From Apis mellifera (taxonomy: Eukaryota > Arthropoda > Insecta > Hymenoptera > Apidae), in NCBI RefSeq assembly GCF_003254395.2, contig NC_037652.1, positions 6,395,501 to 6,459,500 on the forward strand: a DNA stretch of 64,000 nucleotides, written 5' to 3'. A program made the translations under genes and the position numbers. Position 1 is the first letter of the stretch. Every line of letters begins with the position of its first letter. Shown piece by piece: positions 1-11,567 of the stretch. The notes beneath the pieces are model-generated. The model was not told where the DNA came from, did no database searches, and saw nothing but the letters and a program-made list of their open reading frames with translations.

Positions 1-3000
1 GCGCATACAAGACACGAACGAATTGGAAAATGAATAGAACCATCCATCCTCTCTCTCCCATTTACCGTTCCGTTAATTCGCCAAAAATCGTCGCTTTGGG
101 AGTAACAATTTAAAAAAAAAAAAAAAAGAAAGAAAGAAATATAAATTGAATCGTTCGATCGCTTCCAACGTATCCCCGTACATCAATTTTATCGGCCCGT
201 ACTTCTTTCACGTCCATATTTTCTCCTTTCCGTGATTCTTTTTTTTTTTTTTATTGGGAGGAGAGAAAAACGAGCGGCGTTGGATTAGATCGGTCGATCG
301 GCAAAGTTCGCTCGGGCGAAGGAGCACGATAGAAGAGACGAGTTCAAAAGGGGTGAAAGAAGAGAAACGACATGGAAACGACATGGGTGGATGACTCGAT
401 AGTTGAAAAGTTTATTTCTCTTACATGCCCGATATATATATATTTCAAACTTCGTCGTATTAAATCGTCCCTGCGCGCCTGTGTTTTCAATACTTATCGA
501 TCGCGCGATATCATGGCTCATATTAATTCTACTCGACTGGAAGAATTACGAGACGAATTTCGAATTCAATCGGTGGAAAAAAATTGGAAATTTTTTTTTA
601 AAACGCTCTCGAGCGAAAGACGTACCGATTCTGGGACCGTTCCAACATCTAATTAGCGTGTCGCGAAATTTTCCAACGTCGATACGGTTTATCTTTTCTT
701 TTTTCCACTCGATCGAACCTGGACGGGGAGGGAGAGAGGGAGAAATTTCTCTCGGAGCAGGCTCGATCGAGTACAGCACTCCCTCGTAGATCACGTTTCG
801 ACCACATTATCCTTACCGTTAATTAAGGGAGGATCTTTCCGCGTTTTAATTACATTTCTCCATTACTCGATAAGAATTTTTTTTTTTTTTAACACTCTTC
901 CCGTGTATCGCAGACGAACGTCGCGGTGGAATAATAAATTCGTCGAGAAACCGGGGCAACGATCGACTTTAATTAAATTCCATTATGGATATTTGTACAT
1001 ACGTACATACGTTATAGAATTCGATTCGATAATTTGCATATTCGTCTTATTTTAAACTTCGATATCGAAGAAAATAGTTTGACGGATTGAAAAATCCGTT
1101 TACGAAACGAAACGATTTGATTGATGATTGATTTTCAAACAAAACGATTTTTGATATCGTTCATAAAACTATTATCTCTTTCTTCAATTAGAAAAAATTT
1201 TAAAATTCGAAAGATGGGATAAAATTTGTTTCTTTTTAAGAGCAGTTTTAAAGCTTCTTTCGATTTCTTTTCTTTCCAAATTTTAATAATTTAATATTCG
1301 TATAACGTCTTATTTTATACTTTGATATCGAAGAAAATAGTTGAATTGAAAAGAGGAAAAATTTATGAAATGAAACGATTTGATCGATGCCTATTTTCAA
1401 ACAACTATAAAAAAAAAATAAAAAATAAAAGAGACGATCTTTGGTATCGTTCATAAATTAAAACTATCATCTCTTCTTTTCCAATTAGAGAAAATTTTAA
1501 AATTCGAAAGATGGGACAATATTTGTCTCTTTCCAAGACCAGTTTTAAAGCTGCGATTTCTTTTCTTTCCAAATTCTAAAAAAGGCATCGAATCAATTTT
1601 TCCAAAAATTCGACCAACTTTTCATTCCTTCAACGTGTTCCTCGAATCATCGATCCCCCCGTTAATTAACTAATTTCCCCGAAATCGAGCCGAAGCCGAG
1701 AGAGTTGGTACAAAGACGCGGAGATACGTGGATCGGCGAGATAGAACTTGGAAGACGTTTCTCTCTCGTGATACACACGGATACACACAGGTATCGTGGC
1801 GGGATATAATCGTGCTTTTAATCGAACACGCCATTGTCCGGAAATAAGCGGTAAAGTCAACGACGACCGAGGGAAAGAGGAGGAGGAGGAGGAGAGAAGA
1901 TGGGGGATGCTTTCGATCGAAATTCAACGCGGTGTGCGGTATTGTAACCACGAAAATGGCGAGAGGCGAGCTTCGTGACGTTGCGTTTCGTACGATTTAA
2001 CACCTATAGGCCACATTTTCAATTGTCTCCGCCTCGCTCTCGGCTATAAATTCAATCACGTGTTCCCATCCACCAGTTTCCGCGCGAAAGGGATGGGAGA
2101 ACGCTGTTACCATTCCGCCTCCACGATGAATATTTTTATACACCTCTATTCTTCTTTCAAAGAAGCGAAAGAATCTCAATTTCCGATTGAATTGAGAGAG
2201 AAACATCATTCGATCAATTTTGATAAAATTATCGAATTTTCAAACTCTAAACTCCGAAGAAAATGAATCGAATCTTATCCAATACTCGCGTTCCGATTAT
2301 TAAATGCGGTTGGTTAAGAAAGAGTGAGAAAGAGACGTATGTTCGGAGGACAAGAAGGTTCCTGTCTCTAATAAATTGGGAGAAAATAACGAGGAGAATC
2401 CTCGAGAAAGGAAAGAAAAGAAGAAAAAGGAGACATCGTGCGACAAATTGTGACCGGATCGGGAGATGGAAGTTGACCTAGATACTTTTAGTTTCGTTGA
2501 TTCACCAGGGAGGGGACGAGAGAGGCGGATCTATAAGAAAAAAAAAAAGAAAGAATCGGGAAGAAGAAACAGGAAGGAAATACGATCCAGAGAGGTCAGG
2601 CCTCGAAAGAGTTAGTTGGCCACTCGGATAGGATAAACGAAGAAAGTTTTGCCGCCCCTCGAGATCAAACAACGAGCCAAACAGGTGAATCTCGTATCGT
2701 TTCCGGATTAACTCTCCCTTCCATATATCCGAACTTCATGTCGAGAAAACATCGGGGGGACAAAGTTTTATTTTTGAACGAAGAAGAGGCGAATCGACGA
2801 ATATCGAAAAATGGAAAAAAACTCGATCGAAAAACGCGAGTATGCAAGTTTAATTTTCCTCGAAGGAAATCTTTTAGGTTCAAGAAGGATGGATGTCGCG
2901 AGTGGAGGAATGGAGAGACTCTTTTGATTTTAATCCAACGAGAATAATCCTTGGAATTACAAAGAAAAAAAAAAAGAAAAAGATAGGGAAAGAGAGGAGG

Positions 3001-4597
3001 GATAATCGAAATTAAAGGTGTAGAGGAGGGTAAGTGCATTAGAGGGACGGCCGAACGCGACTAATTCACTTACGGGATCACCGCTATTGAAACAAACTCG
3101 GCGGCAAATTCAGCGCGATGTTTCATCCGCGAAATCGACCGGTTACCCGATACGCGATATTTGCGGTGGCAATTTTTTCACGGCCCACCGCCTCGGCTCC
3201 GGGTATCGAGTTATTTGGTTTATGGGCACCCAAGCCATCGAAAATCGTTTCGTTGTCGTCGTGCCACTCTATCGGATCGCCCCTGGTTCCGCGATTCATC
3301 CTCGCGCCTCCCTCTCCTCCCCCTCTTCTCCCTCTCCCCCACGTCCAAAGACTGCACTCGGGTGCGCGCGCGAGAGTGAACCGGAAACTTTTCTCCGTTG
3401 ATCCATCGCGACCTTTAAAAAAAGAGAAGTGAGTGGCCATTCTTAACGAAAATAGATAGAATCAAAGACGATTACGAATACGCTCCCCTTTCAAGTTCAA
3501 AAATATTCTTTCCCCAAGAAAAAAATCCATGATAATTATTTACTTTTTGTTTTTTTTTTTTATACGATACAAGATTTGTAAGTTGGAAATACACTTTTCG
3601 AGCATCTTGGCGATAACGGCCGATTGATATCGCGAATATCTACGACGTAACAACGTTGAGGTTACAGTTGGACGCATTTCAAGAGGAAAAGTGAGAAGGA
3701 AAACGGGAGGAAGTTGTTGCAATTCGATAAGCAAAAGGTTCAAAAGGGTGGAAATACGGGGATAAAAGTTGTTTCCAACAAAGTTTTTTTTCGAACTTGG
3801 CGAGAGAAGAAGGCTCGATCTTTTTCGAGCCAAGGGGATGAAAATTTGTCTAATTCCGACGAAAGGGGAATGTCGACTACACGATGCACGAAAGCCGATC
3901 AAGAGATATATATATTTATACGAAGAGCGATACATAACCGGCCGATGAAACAACGGATTATGGAAAAACAGGCGATATGCATACACAGTATTATGCGCAA
4001 AATAACGTCCGCTAAGTAACACGAACCGAACGATGCAAGATAATTCGTCCTAATGCACGAAAAGCATTAACCGACCGTTGCGTCATCGTTTGATATTTTT
4101 TTTCCTCTTTCCATTCCCTTTAAGCGACAAACCCTCGTCCTCCTCGCTATCTTCCGCTATCTCTTCCAGTATCCACGGACAAAAACTCCTAAAAGCGAAT
4201 CACCCTCTCTCTCGACCGACTAATTTATTATAATGCTTCTTCTGTCGCGTACGATACAATATATTTCCCAACGATTTCCATGCAAAGTTTTCCAGGTAAC
4301 AATCGCCTACTGAAAATACTACTCGCTATCTCGAAAAATCAAGCTTTCCAACGGAGAAGAGAGAGAGCGAAATCTCGATATTTTCCAGGCTTCAGAGGGC
4401 AGAGGGGAAAAAATACAGACACCTAATTCTAATTTAACACCGGATTACAAGCAACTCGATCACGATCCAATCAATTCTTCTACTCTACCGTACATACGCG
4501 CACATAGCACACCGGTGAAACCGGATCTTCCCCCTCCCCTCCTCTTCTTCTACGACAAATATCTGTTGAGAATTGTAAAATTTGTTTGTGATTACAG
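1..4597 (+). other. Intron of a plus-strand gene entering from the left; no exon recognised
   Basis: Nothing here looks convincingly coding. The ORFs are short, low-complexity or antisense pairs. The interval ends at a strong 3' splice site at 4596-4597, so most or all of it is read as intron of the gene whose last exon begins at 4598. It holds A/T homopolymers (for example near 111-127 and 241-252), a ~265-bp tandem duplication (1043-1580) and a pyrimidine-rich block around 3300-3350. A first exon or regulatory elements could be hidden here and would not be visible by eye. Confidence 0.5.
1043..1580. repeat. Diverged tandem duplication, two units of ~265-290 bp
   Basis: Unit 1 (about 1043-1285) and unit 2 (about 1306-1580) share long matching blocks in the same order. 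These are a segment ending in GATATCGAAGAAAATAG, a GAAACGATTTGAT block, a TATCGTTCATAAA block, an AAAATTTTAAAATTCGAAAG block followed by ATGGGA, and a final TTTCTTTTCTTTCCAAATT block. The second unit carries an extra A-rich insertion near 1410-1430. The sequence is non-coding. Confidence 0.8.
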
Positions 4598-4705
4598 TAC
4601 GTTTCCGGGGCGAGTACGAGCGGCGAGGCGAGCCGCGTGAGTTACAGCAGCGTGAGCCAGAGCAGCGACGGTGCCGGGAGCGTGCTACCCAGCGGCGGGA
4701 TGTGA
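4598..4705 (+). CDS. Last coding exon (35 codons plus stop) of an unidentified gene; 5' part outside the window
   Basis: A near-consensus acceptor (TTTGTTTGTGATTACAG, ending at 4597) opens a 35-codon frame that ends in TGA at 4703-4705. The peptide starts YVSGASTSGEASRV, is rich in Ser and Gly with a SYSSVSQSSDGAGS segment, and ends LPSGGM. The stretch is GC-rich against its surroundings and has no other continuation, so a terminal exon is the simplest reading. The incoming reading phase is assumed to be 0 because the other two frames look less protein-like, but this is not proven. The low-complexity tail suggests the disordered C-terminus of a regulatory or scaffold protein. I do not recognise the family, so no function is assigned. 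The stop codon lies inside a perfect TGACGTCA octamer. Confidence 0.5.
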   Translation, partial: YVSGASTSGEASRVSYSSVSQSSDGAGSVLPSGGM

Positions 4706-7700
4706 CGTCACACGGGGGCCCGGTCTGGGCCTCGACGAGAGCGCGCCATCCGTTTCCGTGACACGTGATTGTAGGCTCGCTTCTCGAGGACGCGTGTCGC
4801 GCGAACTTGCTCCGCTCGGAAACGCGCGTTCCAGATCTCCGAGTTCGGAGCCGAGAACGTCGCCTCCTTCCTCCGTGTGTGTGCGTCTGTGTGTGAATGC
4901 GCCCGAATGTACGTGTGTACGTGTGCTTCCGACCAGACGAATCGAGGATAAACGACGTGCTTCCGTTCTTCCTTATCGTCGAGCTTTTTAACACCGGTGA
5001 CGAAAAGTGGACCACGAAGAAGCGTCACGCGCGACCCGGGACGCCCCCCGAACCGGGATACTTGCACCGATCATTGCGCGCCCCTTTGTTATTCTTAAAT
5101 CGTATTCTTTCTTCTTCTTCTTCTTATGGAATAGAAATTTTTGTTGGATTTTTAGTTCTTCTTTTTAGTGTAATCTATAAAAATTTGCTCGAGAATCCTT
5201 ATTTATTAAGGTTATAAGTGAAGTGAAGATGATGAGAATCGAAGAAAGAAAATTGTTGATTAATAATTAATAATTGAAATTCGTTTTTGAAAAATTCGTT
5301 TCACTTGGAGGCGTACAATGATCGGTATAAGTAAGCCTGTTATTCCTTGTACATAGAGAACAAGTAGTATTCGCGTTTTGTACATCCCACGACGAAGGAT
5401 CTAGAGAGAAAATCGAATCGCGGGAAAGACCGTAAATCGTGCTATACGGCCGATAGCTCGTTTTCACACGTTTCGGATACCTTCGAGATACACTCGTAGC
5501 CTTTTAGCAGAGAAACCTTCGTACATACGGAATCGTAAAACGATCTGATGGTTGATGCGCGAACCAGAGTTATCTATCTCTCAGAGTTATTTTCTTTACT
5601 TTCTTCTCCAACGAATTGTTGTCTAACCGTTTCGTTTCGATACGATCGATATCGCTTTTCGCCGAATCGAATTTCAGAGAAAAGAAAAAAAAGAAATGTA
5701 CGATCTACAAAAATACGTTCCTGTTCCTGTTTTCCGTTGCACCTTTAAAAGACTGACGATCGGAATGTTCGGCAACTCCGAACACGGAATTGGTTCTCCA
5801 TCTCCCCCACATTTCCAGGAAACAGCGATCTCTCGTGTCGATGCATTGACAGCCGGTTACGGGAAACTGAAAACCGTACGCAAAGTCAGTAAAAATGACG
5901 GGATAAATATATATTATTGTGAGTGAAATCGACTGTCAATGGTCAAAGAGAAGATAAGAGGGAAAAAAATATGTATTATTTTGGGAAAATAATACGTGCG
6001 CGGGGGAAAAAAAAGAAGAATTACATTTTCCAATATCGCACGAGCGTTAAAATGTTCTTCCAGTCATCGTTAATCGTTAAATACGTACACGAGAGACGCA
6101 GAGAAAATCGTTACGATTCGCATACGCGTTCGCAGTGACACGCACAGTTTAGCTGGAATGAAAGTTAAGTTAAAATTATTACAAACGCGATCGTACGTTA
6201 CTTACAAAAAAGGCGGAAAAAATATTTTTGTCAAGTAGAACGAAACTTTGAACGAAACGAAACCGATAACCGATAGTCGATCTTTCTTTATTTGCAACAA
6301 GATTATACGATGATGGAAAAATGAGTTGCGCACTAGGGCCGTTGTAATCGAAGAATAAAATGACAAAGTTGTAATTTGGAATTCATTCACGCTGGTTGCC
6401 AATTTCTGAAAAAAAAAAAATAATTGGTTAGTTCAAGATATTAATTGATCAAATTATATTTATCATATACATTGTTAATTTACGTACTTCGAAATTGTTT
6501 CTCTAATATCAAGATTTATTTGAAGAGAGAAAGTAATAAATGGAATATTATCGGACAATCTTTATTCGATAGGCAGATGTTATCTCGTTCTATTATCAAT
6601 GGCGGATATTTTTCCAGAATGATTATTTATTTTATCTACTTTATTTTAACTTAAGCATTCGTTGTTGTACATAAAACAATTATCGCGCAATTGTAAATAC
6701 TAGGACACTGTAAAATTAACTTATGTGAAACGTATACATATATGTATGAAACATTGTAACAAAGTGTGTATCAATACGAATATATACAAAACGTTTCCTC
6801 GAATACATCAATTCAATGATCCTATCTCGGTAAAAATTGCAAAAAAATTTGATTAAACATTTGGTGTTCATTGACGATTATGTTTTAGCTAACTTATCAA
6901 TTTTGCATGTAAAATTAAAATCTCAATACACGATGAAAAATGATGTATTAAAAAAAAAAAAAAAAAAAAAAGAAATAGTAAACAAATGACTTTGAATTTC
7001 AAATCAACAAAAATATTAATCGATTCTTTTATCCAGCATAGATTTTGCTTTTATTAATAAATTCTATCTGAAATGATTATTTTTTTAAAAATTGCAATAT
7101 TTGTTAAAAAAAAAAAAATTGGTTGACATCTATCTAATCTTTGTAAATATTAAATATATACTTTAATGTTTCAAGTTAATATTCAAAAAATTAATAAAAA
7201 AAATAATAATTTAATTATAAAAAAAATTGTTACGTTACAGAACAAAAGAAAAAAGAAAAATTATCAATTTGATTATTAATATTGATATTAATAAATCTAA
7301 ACAAAAATCGTTGAAAAAGAAAATCATAAACTCCAATCCTGAAAAACAATTGTTTTCTATAGCTTCAATAGAGGGCGCTTATACGTACAAAAAAAAATAA
7401 TGCGTCCAATTTAAATGCTATTTATAACTTTCTACTTATATTACATCATTCAAGTATATATTTCTGCTGTATTAAGAATGCATGAAATAATAAATTGTTA
7501 ATCAATATATAATACTTTTTATTGGATACACTGTTTTTCACAGAATATTTCTATATGTACATGCAATTTTTGTTATTCGAAAACTGAATGCTTTTTAAAA
7601 CTACAAGATGGAAAAACTTATTTACATCTGACAAATGTATTATTAAATTATTATACATACGTAATAAACAATGAGAATGTGAATGCGTGTATAATTCGCA

Positions 7701-8380
7701 TTATATTGCGTAGATTAAAAACTTTCTTGGCCTGTACATAAAATATAAAGAATATGAAGAAATGGAATCCTATTGTACATTTAATTTTTAAGACATAACG
7801 TGCGAAAATAAAGAGTATCGATTCATGTACAAGAATCATATTGTGAAAATCACTTAAATACCTACAACAAAAATGTGTCTATCAATATGTTGTTCTTAAT
7901 TTATAATAAAATTGAAATAAAAAAATATTATTTATTATTTATCTACTTCATTTATCCATTCATTTCAATACAATTGAATATTATTATTAATACAATTAAT
8001 AAATTTATTTATTTTATTTATTTCAGTTTACCATAAAAACATATTCCTATTTATTGTATTTTATCACAGCAATATATCTATTTTCCATTACATTATAAAT
8101 TTTGTATGAAAACAATGATTTTATCAAATAAAAATTATTCCTTTAAAACTATTAGAAAAATTTAGGTGCTAAAACAGTAGGAAAAAATATCAATATCGAT
8201 TAACAATTATATTCTCTTTAAAATTTATAATCAATTATTATTTATTATTTAAAATAAACTTTTCCATATATTTTGTATCATATTTACATTTTACATTTTA
8301 TGTATTAAATGTACTATTATTAAAACAATTTAGAGAACAGATCACTATGATCTCATTCTTTTCTCTTTGGTGTGTAATTA
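4706..8380. other. 3' UTR of the left-hand gene, then AT-rich intergenic sequence
   Basis: The sequence after the stop at 4705 is first GC-rich (to about 5050), then becomes increasingly AT-rich with many A/T homopolymers. A candidate poly(A) signal AATAAA on the plus strand is at 6354-6359, which would give a 3' UTR of roughly 1.65 kb. Beyond it, to the minus-strand carrier gene, I see no supported gene. Homopolymer A runs occur at 6950-6971 and 7107-7118. Confidence 0.4.
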
Positions 8381-8386
8381 TTTATT
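8381..8386 (-). promoter_or_regulatory. Poly(A) signal of the SLC25A44-like gene
   Basis: On the minus strand this is AATAAA, about 80 nt downstream of the carrier stop codon. It is the first canonical signal after the stop. Confidence 0.5.
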
Positions 8387-8464
8387 TCTGTGTATAATAC
8401 AACAGAAATTATTGAAAAATGCATGGCAGAAAACATTATTTTACAACAAATAAGTTTAGAAAAT

Positions 8465-9062
8465 TCACCACCTAATACAATTTTTGTACTCCTCAACTAT
8501 ACTGAATCTTTTAATAGTTTCATATCCTAGAATTATTGAGAAACTAAAACTAGCAGACTGTACAAGACGGGCGGAAAGTCCCTTTGTAAACATCTGCAAC
8601 TTTTCTTCCACCCAGAGAACTTTGAATGCACTAAACATACTATCTAATCTTTGTACTTGTAATCTTGCTCGTACTATATCTAAAGGATTTGTAATAATTG
8701 TGGTGGTAAATCCTCCTAATGTACCAGCAACTGCTTGAATAAATAAATGAGAAACCCATTCTGGAAACAATCTTACAAGCTCGTCTATTAACAGAAAAAA
8801 CAAAGTTATTATCTTAATTTTCATATTTTTATTTCAAAGTAATTACCTTGGTACGATGTATATAATCCCCACCAAAGGGCACTATTAGGAACATAAGCGC
8901 ATAATGATGCACAATATCCTCTATAAAAACCCCTATATCCATCTCTTTGATAAATTGATTTAATAATATCTATTGAAATCTGTGCACGAGATTTTCCTGG
9001 TTCAAGAATTAAACCCAATGGATTCATACCCATCTATAAATTACATATTAATAATGAAATAT

Positions 9063-9125
<63 letters not shown>

Positions 9126-9713
9126 CACACACACATATACATATACATATATATATATATATATATTTACCTTATCTATGTATTTTCCTTGTTTATTGTT
9201 GATCCCAAGAACCATTAAGTGCTGACTTAAAATATCAAAAGGAACTACTATTGTTTGGCCTACCAAACTAGCAGCTCCACCAGCAATTAATGATTTAACT
9301 CTGGAATCTATATTACCAATAACATCATTTTGTCTAAGTATGTAACGTACACCTTCATATGTAGATACATAAAAAACACCAGATACAATTTGTATAGAAC
9401 TTATCCAAAATCCTCGATATAATCCACTTATACCTTCAATTTTATAAATCTTTTTACAAGCATCTATCATTCCTGAAAAAAAAAAAAAAATATTTAATAT
9501 CTTAATTTTTTTAAATTTTATTTTATTTCAAAACTTACCATTGTACATATAATTGTGCCTTTGAACTTGTAAACGAGTTTTAATTACTGTTAAGGGATAT
9601 AAGCAACAGCGTACAGAAAATGATGAAAGCATGCTCAATGGAAAAAACTTTGTCTTGTCCATCATATCCCATTCTATAGTGCGAATCAAATGTGGTGTTT
9701 CTACTGCAGACAT
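8465..9713 (-). CDS. SLC25A44: Mitochondrial carrier, SLC25A44 family
   Basis: Four coding exons on the minus strand (9713-9539, 9472-9171, 9033-8847, 8784-8465) join in consistent phase into 327 codons plus stop. All junctions are GT-AG. The protein has the three-fold mitochondrial carrier structure, with carrier signatures [12 protein letters not shown] (repeat 1, acidic residue replaced by Thr), [10 protein letters not shown] (repeat 2) and [12 protein letters not shown] (repeat 3). It also has GLYRGFW and GFYRGY motifs and the family-typical N-terminal [11 protein letters not shown] segment. Human SLC25A44 is 314 residues and imports branched-chain amino acids into mitochondria; the same role in the inner membrane is inferred here. 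The ATG at 9713 is chosen because it precedes the conserved IEW motif directly and lies in an exon with an upstream acceptor at 9849-9850. The 137-nt second intron consists mostly of a TA/CA microsatellite. Confidence 0.93.
9068..9166. repeat. Compound (TA)n-(CA)n-(TA)n microsatellite in a carrier intron
   Basis: The tract is almost uninterrupted TA, then CA around 9112-9134, then TA again. It fills about 100 of the 137 nt of intron 2 of the SLC25A44-like gene and ends within 5 nt of that intron's 5' splice site at 9170. Confidence 0.95.
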
Positions 9714-10103
9714 CTTGTAGATTTATGACACGATTAAATCCACTGTAGTTGTACTTATATAGTAAAGATTGCTGATACTTTTGTTTAACTTGATGCTGCA
9801 TATCTCATTGATATTTATTGGGAATTAAAACCCAAACAATTCATGAAACTAATAAATAAAAAATAATTGTATTAATATATTTATTCTATTTTATGTTTCT
9901 TAGATTATTTAAGAATAAAAGAAAATAACCTCTCTACAAACATAATTTGCTATAATGTTTTAATAATAGAACAAAGTCATTTTAAATTTGTCATAACTAT
10001 TTTATATAGTATATATCACCAACAAAAGATATTACTAGAACAATAGATATAAAATTTATCGATTAATAATACGTAAAATATAAAAATTTTCTTAGAACTT
10101 ACG
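9714..10103 (-). other. 5' UTR exons of the SLC25A44-like gene
   Basis: The ATG exon extends upstream to an acceptor, placing its start at 9848. A GTAAGT donor at 10102-10097 marks the end of an upstream non-coding exon whose 5' end lies somewhere in about 10150-10420. No clear TATA box is seen. The assignment rests on splice consensus only. Confidence 0.45.
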
Positions 10104-10429
10104 ATGATGTAATACTTGTCACGATAAACTTTTTCCAGCAATTATAGTATCTATTGATAACCACATTATAATAGTAAATTCAAAATTTTTCACAAAAAAA
10201 TCATGAATATGGTATAAGGAAAATCATTTTTGTTACACGAAAAATAGAACACTTTTGGTTCCATTCAATAATGTAGAGTCATTGGTTTGTGTAGAAAAAT
10301 TAAACGCACAAGAGAGAAAGAATGAGAATCAAAGAAAATCTGATCTAAATTTCTGCGCATATATTCTCGAAAATGTATTCAGACAGCAGCGAAATCCGTG
10401 AATGATTTTGTGAAACATCATTGGATTGA

Positions 10430-11500
10430 CAATAAGAAGTTCCGAAAGATGCCGCTTAAAGTATCTTTGAGTTGATAAATAATAATATCAACAGATGACA
10501 TTGTAGAACATAGAGAGACATGAAGCATAGATAAGATTAGACGTGACATCTTAAGGAATTTTAAGTTACATATTCTGAAATATACCGATCTCAAAAAAAA
10601 AAAAAAAGAAAAAGAAAATTTTAACAATCAACTAGATAAATCTACAAGAAAACATAATTGTTACAAAATCGCGATTGCAACCAATTAACCTACATTATTT
10701 ATTATATAATATTTAATTGTATCAGATATTAACTATACAGTAATATGATTATACATTGTATATCCAATAATAATGATTATCCAAATCTCACAGTGATTGC
10801 TCGTGTGAAGATTGTGGATTGAAGACCCAATTCTATCCATGTTCCATTCATTCTTCTTTTGCATAAAAATTTATTTATTTTTAAATAAATAATTCTCCTT
10901 CTAATGTACGTTTGCAAAACTTCAAACGTTTAAACTTTTAATTGCTACACAAAACAAACAACAAAAGGAATTATAAGGAAAACTAACTTTGATTTTATTT
11001 CTTATCAATATTTTTTCATTTTCAAAGTTATAAAAATGAAAAATTATTGATAATTAAAAAACATACATAAAAAATAAATAAATAAGCAAACCATCACCCA
11101 TACAAAACACAAAAAAAGATAAATAATGTATTACATTACTTTATCATGAATTATCCATATTATTTATCTATCTATGAATTATTTTTAATATTTTGTATTG
11201 TGCATGCACTTAAAAATATACTTATAAATATTTTTTTATAAATAATCCTACTTACACATATTCTTATTTTAATTAAAAAGAACCTATCTAATCTAAAAAG
11301 AATCTATCTAATCTAAAAAATTTAAAAAACTTGTCTGAAAATCTAAATCAACCTGCCTAATTAAAAATCTAATGATTTTGATGATCCCTAACTTATATCT
11401 GAATGTAATAAAAGGAATGTGAAAAGGAAGATACATGAAATGCATTTTTTTTTAAATCTAGAAATAGCATATTTCTCTGCTCCTGAAACAAACTTAAACT
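10430..11500. other. AT-rich intergenic spacer, no gene seen
   Basis: The spacer is long A/T runs with short scattered ORFs and no coding-like composition. It separates the carrier promoter region from the 3' end of the small minus-strand gene model. Confidence 0.4.
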
Positions 11501-11508
11501 CAGTATAT

Positions 11509-11514
11509 TTTATT
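11509..11514 (-). promoter_or_regulatory. Poly(A) signal for the small minus-strand gene
   Basis: AATAAA on the minus strand, 54 nt after the proposed stop codon at 11570-11568. Such signals are common by chance in DNA this AT-rich, so it is weak support. Confidence 0.35.
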
Positions 11515-11567
11515 AAACATCTGAATTTTTGTACAAATAAATTCAATATTTCTTTCAACACTTTCCA

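Noticed and set aside
3118..3440. Overlapping ~100-codon frames in four reading frames
   Set aside because: Several frames open together, which reflects GC-rich low-stop DNA and not coding. There is no domain and no good donor.
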